Positions 45,799 to 53,849 of a stretch of 64,000 nucleotides of DNA are shown piece by piece. The DNA lies in assembly GCA_023384095.1 (NCBI GenBank), contig JAHDXT010000002.1:186001-250000 (forward strand). The letters are read 5' to 3'. Source of the DNA: Hyphomicrobiaceae bacterium. Lineage in GTDB: Bacteria; Pseudomonadota; Alphaproteobacteria; Rhizobiales; Hyphomicrobiaceae. Below the pieces are notes generated by a model, which saw only the letters and a list, made by a program, of their open reading frames with translations, was not told where the DNA came from and did not search any database. Within the stretch, counting starts at the first letter, position 1, and each line of letters starts with the position of its first letter. The translations under genes were made by a program, and so were the position numbers.

Positions 45799-46956
45799 TC
45801 AAGACCTCTTCTCCGGCCGTTGCGAAAAGTGCCGATCAAAAATCAGCTCGGCGATGCGGTTCTTCATCATCTCGGTCGAGCCGCCGGCAATCATCCAGCC
45901 CCGTGTTCGGCGCACGCAATACTCGACGAGCACCTCCGTGGAGTAGCCTGAGCCGCCCATGATCTGGAGCGCCTCGTTGGCGACCTCGAAGCCGGCCTTG
46001 TTGCAGGCGAGCTTTGCCATCACCGTGTCGTACGCGGAGGGCAAGCTGCCTTCGGCATTGACGACAGCCCGATAAAGTAGAAGTTGCGCCGCATCGAGCT
46101 GCAGCGCCATGTCTGCGAACTTCCACTGCAGGCCCTGGAACTCGCACAGTGCGCGGCCGAACTGCTTGCGCACCAAAGCATGCTCGCGCGCGCAATTGAA
46201 GGCGTAGCGTCCGATGGCCAGCGCGCGAGCGCTGTTGCCGAGCCTTTCCACATTGAAGCCGGAGATCTGCTTCTTGAAGCCGCCGGGCCCAAGCAGGACG
46301 TTCTCACGTCCGATGTAGCAGTCTTCGAAATAGAGCTGCCGCCACGGATCGCCTCCCATGAACCCGGAGGGCTGCCCGAAGGTGAAACCGGGCGTATCAC
46401 GCTCGAGAATGATCGAGCCGATGCCGCCGACTCCGGGCCCGAAGCGGACATAGACAAGGTAGAGGTCGGCCTCGAGGCTGTTCGTGGTGAAGCATTTCGT
46501 CCCGTTGATGAGATAGCCGTCATCCTTGGGCGTCGCTGCCGTTGTCAGGTCGGTGACGGCCGAGCCAGCCTCCGGCTCCGTCATGGCGACCGCCATCAGC
46601 GCTTCGCCTTTCAACAGCTTTGGCAGGTAGCGCTCACGCTGGGCCGGCGATGCGTATTCGACGAAGGTGCGGATGGCCCCGAAATTGTAAGCATGCACCA
46701 GGTCCGAGCTGCGCGGGCAGACCAGCGCGATCTGCTCGATGGCGAGGATCGCATCCATCAGCGTGCCGCCGAGTCCGCCTTTCTCCTCCGCGAAGCCGAT
46801 GCCGATCAGCCCCTGCGCGGCGAGGAGCCGGGCCACGTCCCACGGGAAGCCCTGCTGATGCGCCCTGCTGACGGCCCCTGCGGGCAGCGTGCGGTCAGCG
46901 AAATTTCGCACGGAATCGCGAAACATGCGCTGCTCAGGCGTCAGCTCGAAATCCAT
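45799..46956 (-). CDS. Acyl-CoA dehydrogenase
   Basis: The 385-residue flavoprotein has the three ACAD domains: MDFELTPEQRMFRDSVRNFA, then MAVAMTEPEAGSAVTDLTTA and INGTKCFTTNS in the FAD/substrate region, and REHALVRKQFGRALCEFQGL with IMGGSGYSTEVLVEYCVRRT. The usual C-terminal Glu (YEGT) is replaced: the site reads MIAGGSTEMMKN. A Glu in FNVERLGNSARA sits where isovaleryl-CoA dehydrogenase keeps its base, so the enzyme may be of that type. GGAAGGAG precedes the ATG at 46956; the frame is open to 47109. It is divergent from the acyl-CoA synthetase gene. Confidence 0.92.
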   Translation of the reverse strand: MDFELTPEQRMFRDSVRNFADRTLPAGAVSRAHQQGFPWDVARLLAAQGLIGIGFAEEKGGLGGTLMDAILAIEQIALVCPRSSDLVHAYNFGAIRTFVEYASPAQRERYLPKLLKGEALMAVAMTEPEAGSAVTDLTTAATPKDDGYLINGTKCFTTNSLEADLYLVYVRFGPGVGGIGSIILERDTPGFTFGQPSGFMGGDPWRQLYFEDCYIGRENVLLGPGGFKKQISGFNVERLGNSARALAIGRYAFNCAREHALVRKQFGRALCEFQGLQWKFADMALQLDAAQLLLYRAVVNAEGSLPSAYDTVMAKLACNKAGFEVANEALQIMGGSGYSTEVLVEYCVRRTRGWMIAGGSTEMMKNRIAELIFDRHFSQRPEKRS

Positions 46957-47012
46957 TCCGATACTCCTTCCGAAACGGCGAGCCCGGCGTTGCGCTCCCG
47001 AACCTTGAGGAG

Positions 47013-47059
47013 TTGACAACGGCGGCGCACGATGTAGCTTGTCTACTAATATGGACAAG
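47013..47059 (+). promoter_or_regulatory. Divergent promoter with a palindromic GntR-type operator
   Basis: A perfect TTGACA (47013-47018) can serve as the -35 box for the plus-strand operon; a weak -10 (TAGCTT, 47035-47040) follows at 16 bp. Over the expected start lies CTTGTC-N10-GACAAG (47038-47059), an inverted repeat whose GT/AC-flanked arms suit a GntR-family dimer. The regulator gene is in the operon (49192). On the minus strand, the same repeat would overlap a promoter for the acyl-CoA dehydrogenase. Assignment to this regulator is inference. Confidence 0.55.
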
Positions 47060-47068
47060 GGGACGTCC

Positions 47069-49195
47069 ATGCAAGTGGACAATAGCGAAGCGCCGGATGA
47101 CCTGTTCACCCCACGATCGGTGGCGGTGATCGGCGCTTCAGCCGAAGCGAACGCGGTTACGGCGCGTCCGCTGCGTTATCTCAAAGCGCATGGGTTTCGC
47201 GGCAGTCTGTTCGCCGTCAACCCGCGCCATCGGCGGATCGACGACGTCGCCTGCTATGCTTCGGTCGCCGAGCTGCCGGAACGTCCCGATGTCGCCATGA
47301 TCGGAGTATCTGCGGCGCGGCTCGAAAGCGCGGTTGCCGATTGCGCGGCGGCCGGCGTGCCGCTCGTCTGCATCTTCACCGCGGCCGTCGACGACGACAC
47401 GAGAGAGCGGATCCTGGCGGTGGCGAAACGGGGCGGCACCCGCATTCTCGGGCCAAACAGCCTCGGCTTCATCGACGCGCATCGCGATGTCGTCTGCACC
47501 TACTCGCAAGTCGCCCTGCTCGACCGGATCCCCCGCGGCGGATTGTCCATCATCTCTCAGAGTGGTGGTCTGGGCGGCTGCCTGCTCAATCGCGCGGTCG
47601 ATTCCGGCATCGGCATCGCAAGGCTTCTGACGCCGGGCGTGGGTCTCGATATCGATGTCGCCGAATTGATCGAGGGGGCGGCTATTTCGCCGGCAACCCG
47701 CGCGGTCGCCTTGATACTCGAATCCGCAGGCGACGGTGCACGCTTCGTGCGCGCGGTGGAGAAACTGCATGCCGCCGGCAAGCGGCTGGTGGTGTGGCGC
47801 ATCGGCGGCTCCGAGAGCGGCCGTGCGGCGGCTGTTTCGCACACCGGGGCGCTCGCCGGTGACGAGCGGGTCTTCGCGTCGCTGTGCCGTGACCTCGGCG
47901 TGCTGCAAGCCGGCTCGCAGGACGAGCTCTTGGAGGTCGCCGCCGCCTGCACTGCGCTGAGGCCGCCTGCCGGCAAGTCGGTCGGCATCGTGTCTTCCTC
48001 GGGTGGCGCCGCGATCATGGTCGCGGATGCGCTCGAAGCCGCCCGGCTCAGCATTCCCGCGCCGTCGGCGGCAACGATGGCCAAGCTGCGCGATACGCTT
48101 CCGGCAACAGCGAGCATATCCAATCCGCTCGACGTCGGTGCCGGCCAGGGACCGCAGATCTTTCGCACCGGCCTCGCCGCGATGCTTTCCGATCCGGCCT
48201 TCGATTGCGTCGTGCTGGCCTTGACCATGGTTGCCGGTGAGCAGGCGGAGCAGGTCGTCCCCGAGGTGATACGATCGATCGAGGGCGCCTCGCATCCGGC
48301 CGCGGTCGTCTGGCCGGCGGGCAGTCTCGCCGCGAGTTGGCGCCAGCAGCTTCGCGAGAACGGGATAGCCGTTTTCGAGCGGCCCGAGTTTGCCGCCAGT
48401 GCTTTGCGTCTGCTGCAATTGAAGCCGCATGCCATCGCCACGGATCCGGGCGCGGCGTCGGCAATCGCGGCCGACACGCGATCCATGATCGCGGGAATGG
48501 CCGGCGTGCAGAGCGAATGGAGCGTCCGTCGGCTGCTCGACCTTTATGGCATTCAATCGCCGCCCGAGACCCTCGCGCAAACCTGCGAGCAAGCCGTTGC
48601 GGCCGCGCGACGCATCGGCTTTCCCGTCGCTCTCAAGGTCCAATCCCCGCTGGTGCCGCACCGTGCTCGGATCGGCGCGCTGGAGCTGGGCCTCGCCGAC
48701 GAGCAAGCTGTCGCAGAAAGCTATTCGCGTCTGCTTTCGGCGCTCGAGCCGAGATACCGCGAGAAACTCGACGGCATACTCGTGCAGGCGATGGTCAAAC
48801 CGGAGTACGAGGTCTTCGTCGGCGTGGTCTGCGACCGCGCTTTCGGACCCGTCATCGCGTGCGGGCGCGGCGGCGGTCAGGTCGAGCAGGAACAGGCAAT
48901 CGAGTTCATGCTCCCGACTCTCGACCCGGCCATGGCCGCCTCCTGGCTCGAACGCCGGGAATTCAGCGCTCGCATCGGCACCGCGGGAATTGCGAGCATG
49001 GCCGATCTCATCGTTCGGCTGTCGCAGTTGGTTATCGATCTTGGTCCTGCTCTCGTCGAGCTCGACGTGAACCCCGTGGCGCTGGTCGATGGCGGCTCCC
49101 GCGCACTTGCGCTGGACGCCCTCGCAGTCATCGCCGCTCTCGCCGACACGGCACCGGCACCGCGCGAGGATCTTCCATCGGGAGTTGCCCGATGA
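47069..49195 (+). CDS. ADP-forming acyl-CoA synthetase (acetate-CoA ligase family, fused alpha-beta)
   Basis: The 708-residue protein joins the two subunits of NDP-forming acyl-CoA ligases. It has an N-terminal CoA-binding Rossmann domain (RSVAVIGASAEANAV, ILGPNSLGFIDAHRDV), the ligase domain with the phospho-histidine loop AAVSHTGALAGDE, and from about residue 470 an ATP-grasp domain (FPVALKVQSPLVPHRARIGA, VKPEYEVFVGVVCDRAFGPV, LVELDVNPVAL). It would link acyl-CoA formation to ATP and ADP. AAGGGGA five bases before the ATG at 47069 decides the start; upstream TTG and ATG codons fall inside the operator. It overlaps the regulator gene by four bases. Confidence 0.9.
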   Translation: MQVDNSEAPDDLFTPRSVAVIGASAEANAVTARPLRYLKAHGFRGSLFAVNPRHRRIDDVACYASVAELPERPDVAMIGVSAARLESAVADCAAAGVPLVCIFTAAVDDDTRERILAVAKRGGTRILGPNSLGFIDAHRDVVCTYSQVALLDRIPRGGLSIISQSGGLGGCLLNRAVDSGIGIARLLTPGVGLDIDVAELIEGAAISPATRAVALILESAGDGARFVRAVEKLHAAGKRLVVWRIGGSESGRAAAVSHTGALAGDERVFASLCRDLGVLQAGSQDELLEVAAACTALRPPAGKSVGIVSSSGGAAIMVADALEAARLSIPAPSAATMAKLRDTLPATASISNPLDVGAGQGPQIFRTGLAAMLSDPAFDCVVLALTMVAGEQAEQVVPEVIRSIEGASHPAAVVWPAGSLAASWRQQLRENGIAVFERPEFAASALRLLQLKPHAIATDPGAASAIAADTRSMIAGMAGVQSEWSVRRLLDLYGIQSPPETLAQTCEQAVAAARRIGFPVALKVQSPLVPHRARIGALELGLADEQAVAESYSRLLSALEPRYREKLDGILVQAMVKPEYEVFVGVVCDRAFGPVIACGRGGGQVEQEQAIEFMLPTLDPAMAASWLERREFSARIGTAGIASMADLIVRLSQLVIDLGPALVELDVNPVALVDGGSRALALDALAVIAALADTAPAPREDLPSGVAR

Positions 49196-49995
49196 GCGCC
49201 AACCAGACCGCCAGCCGTCCCGAAAATGCGCTGCCGCTCTACTATCGCGTCATGTCGGTATTGGAAGGGCGGATTCGCTCGGGACACTTGCGTCCGCTGA
49301 TGCAGTTGCCCTCCGAGAGCGACCTGTGCCGCGAGTTCGGCGTGAGTCGCGGGACGGTGCGCGAAGCTTTGCGCGAACTGGTCGATGCGGGGCTCGTCGA
49401 TCGCCGTCACGGCAAGGGCAGCTTTGTTTCCGCCAATCCGCCGCTGCGTGCGGCGCCAATGAAGTACACCGGCCTGCTGGAAGACCTCTACGACCAGGTC
49501 AGGAAGGTCCAGGTCCGTTCCGTCGAGATCGAGACCACGATCGGCCCGCCCGCGATCCTTGCTGCGCTCGATCTCGAGCCAGGCACAACGATCACGACGG
49601 TGAGCCGGAACCGTCACCTCGACGGGCAGCCGTTCGCGTACACGGTGAACTTCCTTCCCAACGAGATCGGCAGCCGGATCGATCCGGCCATTCTCCGGCG
49701 TGAGCCGCTCTTGCGCGTACTCGAGGAGCATCTGGGAATCGAGATCGGCTCCGCGGAACAGAACATGCAGGCAAGACTGGCCGATGCCGAGGCCGCACGC
49801 CTGCTTGGCATTCCGCTCGCTTCGCCCGTGATGTTCGCCGAACGGCTCTATTTCACGCAGCGCGGCAAGCCGCTGCAAGTCGCCCACAGCCTCTATCGCG
49901 CCGATCGCTATCAGCTCACGGTGCACCTGAAGCGATACCGCAAAGAGAGCGAATGGCGCTGGGCCTATCACACGAAATCGCGGCAGGGAGAGTAG
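49192..49995 (+). CDS. GntR-family transcriptional regulator (HutC/UTRA subfamily)
   Basis: The 267-residue regulator has the GntR winged helix at about 15-80 (LPSESDLCREFGVSRGTVRE, ALRELVDAGLVDRRHGKGSF) and a UTRA effector domain (ITTVSRNRHLDGQPFAYTVN, VMFAERLYFTQRGKPLQVAH, SLYRADRYQLTVHL). UTRA domains bind small metabolites. It lies inside the catabolic operon, and its likely target is the inverted repeat at 47038-47059. The effector may be the operon substrate or its CoA ester. Confidence 0.93.
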   Translation: MSANQTASRPENALPLYYRVMSVLEGRIRSGHLRPLMQLPSESDLCREFGVSRGTVREALRELVDAGLVDRRHGKGSFVSANPPLRAAPMKYTGLLEDLYDQVRKVQVRSVEIETTIGPPAILAALDLEPGTTITTVSRNRHLDGQPFAYTVNFLPNEIGSRIDPAILRREPLLRVLEEHLGIEIGSAEQNMQARLADAEAARLLGIPLASPVMFAERLYFTQRGKPLQVAHSLYRADRYQLTVHLKRYRKESEWRWAYHTKSRQGE

Positions 49996-49996
49996 A

Positions 49997-51775
49997 ATGG
50001 CCAAGATCACGGTGGCTCAGGCGATTGCCCGAGTGCTCGAGCGGATGGGTACGGAAGTTGTCTTTGGCGTGAATGGGCACGGCAATTGGGCCTTGCTCGA
50101 CGCTCTGGTGCACGAGACGAACATCCGCGGCGTCCCGGCGCGCGTCGAAGACCAGGCCGTGCAGATGGCCGACGGCTACTGGCGCATGCGCCGCGCTGCG
50201 CCGCTTCCGGTGGTCACGACCAGCGTCGGTCCCGGCAACATGAACATCGTGCCGGCGGTGGCGACGGCCTTCTATGAATCGGTCGCGCTTCTTGTGCTGG
50301 CCGGGGCCGGCGCGACCCACTGGTTCGACCGCGGCGGCATGGAGGAATCCTACCGCAGCGGTCCCGAGGATTGGGTGGCCGTCCTCAAGCCCATTACCAA
50401 GAAGGCCTTCATCGTCACGCGTCCCGACAATGCCATCGACATGGTTCTGCGCGCTTATCAGACGGCGATTGCCGGCCGGCCGGGACCTGTCGTCGTGCAG
50501 ATCCCCTTCGACATTCAGCACACTCTCATTTCCGACGAGCTCCCGGACCCGACGCCGTGGACGCAGTGCCGTCCACCCGCGCCGGACCCCGAGGGCGTGG
50601 CGCAGGCCATCGAAATGCTCGCCCGGTCGCGGAAGCCGATGATCGTCGTCGGCAGCGGGGTGCACAACGCGCGGGCGAGGGACGAGCTGCTGGCCTTCGC
50701 GGAAGCGGGCGGCATTCCTGTCGCCACCACGTCGACGGGGAAGGGCGCCTTTCCCGAAACACACCGCCTGTCACTCGGCTGCATCGGGCGCGCCGGCACG
50801 GGGCACGCCAACACGGCGGCACGGCAGTGCGACGTTGTCGTCGGCATCGGCACGCATTTCACGGACATCGATACGGGCGGGTGGACCCTGTTCGATATCC
50901 CGGCCAAGACGCGTCTCATCCATCTCGACATCGACCCCGGCGAATTGGGGCGCGCCTATTCAACCGCGGTCGCGCTCACCTGCGATGCGCGGCTCGGGCT
51001 TGCCGCTCTCACCGCAGCGGCGAGCGCCAAGGGGCTTGCCCAGCAAAGCGAGTGGTTGCGCGAGCTCGACAGTGAGCGTCAGAAATGGGAGGCCTCGGTC
51101 GCCGATCAGCGGCACTCCGATCTCGCGCCGCTCCACTACGCCCGCATCTGTCATGACACGGCCGAGGTCGTTGCCGCGAAGGATCCGCAGATGCCGGTCT
51201 TCTTCGACACCGGACATCTGCTCAGCTTTGCGCCGGCCTTTCTCAAGGCGTCGTCGCCGAACATCGCGCACGACGGGTTCTTCCATCGCATGGGATGGAG
51301 CGCTTCGGCCATCATCGGCGCCAGCATCGCCATGGGCAACCGTCCGGCGCTCGCCCTGATCGGCGACGGATCGTTCATCATGGGCGGCACTGCGGTCGCG
51401 ACTGCCGTCGAGCAGAACCTGCCGCTGACATGGGTCGTGCTGAACAACCGCTCCCTGCAGATCGAGCGGGAGCTGATGCTGAAGCTGTACGGCCGCGAGA
51501 CCTTCTGCGACTACCGCAAGAGCACCGGCAAGGAGCTGTGGAACCCGGACCTCGTCAAGTGGGCCGAGGCGATGGGTGCAACGGCATTGCATGTATCGAA
51601 AGCGGCCGATTATGCGCCCGCATTGCATCACGCGCTCGAGCTCCGTTCGCCCGTGGTCATAGACGTCGATGTTTCGATCGACGTGCAGGGATATCGTTCG
51701 GTCTGGTACCCCTACCCCACCGACTTCTATCAGCCCTGGAAGCCGGGTGCGCCCACACAGGCGGCAGCCGAATGA
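49997..51775 (+). CDS. Thiamine-diphosphate-dependent enzyme (acetolactate-synthase-like)
   Basis: The 592-residue protein has the three domains of the ALS/decarboxylase superfamily. The N-terminal PYR domain has VARVEDQAVQMADGY-like sequence (ARVEDQAVQMADGYWR) with the catalytic Glu. A central domain (IEMLARSRKPMIVVGSGVHN) follows. The C-terminal PP domain has the ThDP/Mg motif GDGSFIMGGTAVATAVEQNL then WVVLNNR. The C-terminal tail YRSVWYPYPTDFYQPW is unusual for ALS. It could be a 2-oxoacid decarboxylase, a carboligase or a C-C lyase; the FAD-related features of ALS were not judged. It starts one base after the regulator stop. Confidence 0.88.
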   Translation: MAKITVAQAIARVLERMGTEVVFGVNGHGNWALLDALVHETNIRGVPARVEDQAVQMADGYWRMRRAAPLPVVTTSVGPGNMNIVPAVATAFYESVALLVLAGAGATHWFDRGGMEESYRSGPEDWVAVLKPITKKAFIVTRPDNAIDMVLRAYQTAIAGRPGPVVVQIPFDIQHTLISDELPDPTPWTQCRPPAPDPEGVAQAIEMLARSRKPMIVVGSGVHNARARDELLAFAEAGGIPVATTSTGKGAFPETHRLSLGCIGRAGTGHANTAARQCDVVVGIGTHFTDIDTGGWTLFDIPAKTRLIHLDIDPGELGRAYSTAVALTCDARLGLAALTAAASAKGLAQQSEWLRELDSERQKWEASVADQRHSDLAPLHYARICHDTAEVVAAKDPQMPVFFDTGHLLSFAPAFLKASSPNIAHDGFFHRMGWSASAIIGASIAMGNRPALALIGDGSFIMGGTAVATAVEQNLPLTWVVLNNRSLQIERELMLKLYGRETFCDYRKSTGKELWNPDLVKWAEAMGATALHVSKAADYAPALHHALELRSPVVIDVDVSIDVQGYRSVWYPYPTDFYQPWKPGAPTQAAAE

Positions 51776-51824
51776 ACGAGTGAATGCCGCAAGGTACGCT
51801 TGACGAGCAAACAGGAGGAACCCA

Positions 51825-52958
51825 ATGAAGAGTCTTACGTCACTTGGAAAAGGACTGGCGGCTGCCACAGTCGCGGCGATGGCGAGCACGTCGCTTGCCA
51901 GTGCCGCCGAGACCGTCAAACTTGGCGTCGGCTTGAGCATGACCGGTCCGCTCGCCTTCCTGAGCCAGCAGTATGTCCAGGGAATGAAGGCTGCAGTCGA
52001 GACGATCAATAAATCGGGCGGAGTCGGCGGTGGCCGCCAGCTCGAGCTTGTCGTGCGCGATCACAAGGGCGTGCCGTCCGAGGCCGTCGCGGTCGCCAAG
52101 CGGCTGATCGACGAGGACAAGGCGGCGATCATCGACATCGACCTGCCGAGCACGGTTGCGATCGCGGCGCAGGCGGTGTCGAAGGAGGCCAAGGTCCCGC
52201 AGATCGCCGGTTTCACGTTCGCTCCCGCGGCGGTGAAGCAGGGCAATCCGTATTTCTTCCGCGCGTGCACGAACGCCGATCTGATCGCCGATGCGCTTGC
52301 GCGCTCGATCATCGAGGACAAGAGCAACAAGACGATCGCGATGCTGGCGCCGAACGACGATTACGGCCGCAGTGCCGTCGAGGCGCTGAGCAATGCCTTG
52401 CAGAGGCTCGGCGGCATCAAAGTGGTCTATGTCGATTATTACGAGCGGACCCAGAATGACTTCAGTGCGATTCTGCTGAAGATGAAATCGCTGAACCCCG
52501 ACAGCCTGTTCATCGACGTGAGATGGCCGGCGAGCCTGACGGTGCTCAAGCAGATGGTCGAGGTCGGCCTGAAGAAGCCTTTGTTCAGCAGTGTGAATTT
52601 CTACAACGCAAAGCTGGCGGAGCAGGCCGGCCCGTTGCTCGAGGGCACGCAGATGTCGGTGGCGTGGGCGCCGGTCTTCACCGATCCGGCCTCAGTCGAG
52701 TTCGTCAAGGCATATGAGGCGATGTTCAAGCAGAAGCCGGACGACTCCGCCTCGCTCGGCTGGACGGCGACGATGGTGGCTGCCGAAGCCCTGAAGGCGG
52801 CCGGGCCGGGCGCCGATTCGGACGCCTTGCGCAAGGCGCTGGCGGACGTGAGCTACACCGGGCCGCAAGGGCAGGTGAAGTTCGATGCGAACGGCGAAGC
52901 CAGCGTTGCCGCCCATGTGTTGCGCTTCAAGGGCGGCCAGTATCACTTCGTGCGCTGA
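51825..52958 (+). CDS. Branched-chain-type ABC transporter substrate-binding protein
   Basis: The 377-residue protein has a signal peptide (AAATVAAMASTSLASA) and the Peripla_BP_6 fold of LivJ/LivK-type proteins: VKLGVGLSMTGPLAFLSQQY, RQLELVVRDHKGVPSEAVAV, IAGFTFAPAAVKQGNPYFFR and IAMLAPNDDYGRSAVEAL. It captures the substrate in the periplasm. An excellent AGGAGG lies eight bases before the ATG. Members of this family bind amino acids, amides, aromatic acids and others, so the ligand is open; the enzymes in the operon suggest a carboxylate. Confidence 0.93.
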   Translation: MKSLTSLGKGLAAATVAAMASTSLASAAETVKLGVGLSMTGPLAFLSQQYVQGMKAAVETINKSGGVGGGRQLELVVRDHKGVPSEAVAVAKRLIDEDKAAIIDIDLPSTVAIAAQAVSKEAKVPQIAGFTFAPAAVKQGNPYFFRACTNADLIADALARSIIEDKSNKTIAMLAPNDDYGRSAVEALSNALQRLGGIKVVYVDYYERTQNDFSAILLKMKSLNPDSLFIDVRWPASLTVLKQMVEVGLKKPLFSSVNFYNAKLAEQAGPLLEGTQMSVAWAPVFTDPASVEFVKAYEAMFKQKPDDSASLGWTATMVAAEALKAAGPGADSDALRKALADVSYTGPQGQVKFDANGEASVAAHVLRFKGGQYHFVR

Positions 52959-52973
52959 CAGTTGGCAGCGATC

Positions 52974-53849
52974 ATGCTCGAGCTCGCCCTGCAACAGGTC
53001 ATCAACGGACTCCTGGTGGGCGCCATCTATGCCCTGATGGCGCTGGGCCTGATGGTGATCCTTGGCATCCTGCGGATCATCAATATGGCCCAGGGCGAGC
53101 TCTACATGCTGGGCGGATACTTCTGCTACCTCAGCGTGGTCACGCTCGGATTGCCCTACTTCCCGGCCATCGGCGTGGCGATGGCGCTTACCGCCGCTGT
53201 CGGCATGCTGATGGACAGGTTGACCGTGCGGCCGCTGCTGCGCCGGCCGTTCTATATGGTGTTCCTGTCGACATTTGCGGTGTCCATCATTCTGCAGAAC
53301 GCGGCGGAGCTTCTGTGGGGTCCGGACCCGCAGACGATCCCGACGCCCTTCTCGCCCTGGCCGATCGTCATCGGCCCCGTCTTTCTGACCAGCCAGAGGC
53401 TGTTCATTCTGTTCGCGGCCACACTGGGAGCCGCCGCGTTTTTTGCTTTTCTGCGCTGGACGCGTGTCGGCATGGCGATCAGGGCGCTCGCGCGAGACCG
53501 TGACACCGCGTTGCTCATGGGCATCGACGCCGACCGGATCCAGACCATCACCTTCGGGCTCGGCTCGGCGCTCGCCGGCGCCGCCGGCGCGCTGCTCGGC
53601 GCCATGTTCAACGTCTACCCGACCATGGGCCAGCTTCCCTTGCTGAAGGGCTTCACGCTCGTGGTCATGGGCGGCATGGGCAGTGTCGGCGGGATATTCT
53701 CGGCGGGCCTCATGCTCGGTGTGGCGGAAGGGCTGACCGCCGGTTTCATATCGACGGGCTATGTCGATCTCGTTGCATTCGTAACGATGCTCCTGGTTCT
53801 CATGGTCCGTCCCGAGGGCTTGTCGAAGTGGGGAAAAGCCGGTGCCTAG
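52974..53849 (+). CDS. livH: ABC transporter permease, LivH type
   Basis: The 291-residue inner-membrane permease has eight or so helices. LivH marks are QQVINGLLVGAIYALMALGL, GILRIINMAQGELYMLGGYF, ARDRDTALLMGIDADRIQTI and VVMGGMGSVGGIFSAGLMLG. The ATG at 52974 was chosen; a TTG at 52962 right after the preceding stop would add four residues. Its end overlaps the next gene by eight bases. Confidence 0.92.
   Translation: MLELALQQVINGLLVGAIYALMALGLMVILGILRIINMAQGELYMLGGYFCYLSVVTLGLPYFPAIGVAMALTAAVGMLMDRLTVRPLLRRPFYMVFLSTFAVSIILQNAAELLWGPDPQTIPTPFSPWPIVIGPVFLTSQRLFILFAATLGAAAFFAFLRWTRVGMAIRALARDRDTALLMGIDADRIQTITFGLGSALAGAAGALLGAMFNVYPTMGQLPLLKGFTLVVMGGMGSVGGIFSAGLMLGVAEGLTAGFISTGYVDLVAFVTMLLVLMVRPEGLSKWGKAGA

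Noticed and set aside
47039-47068. TTG or ATG starts for the acyl-CoA synthetase upstream of 47069
   Set aside because: They fall inside the palindromic operator and probable transcription start region; the ATG at 47069 has AAGGGGA at the right distance.
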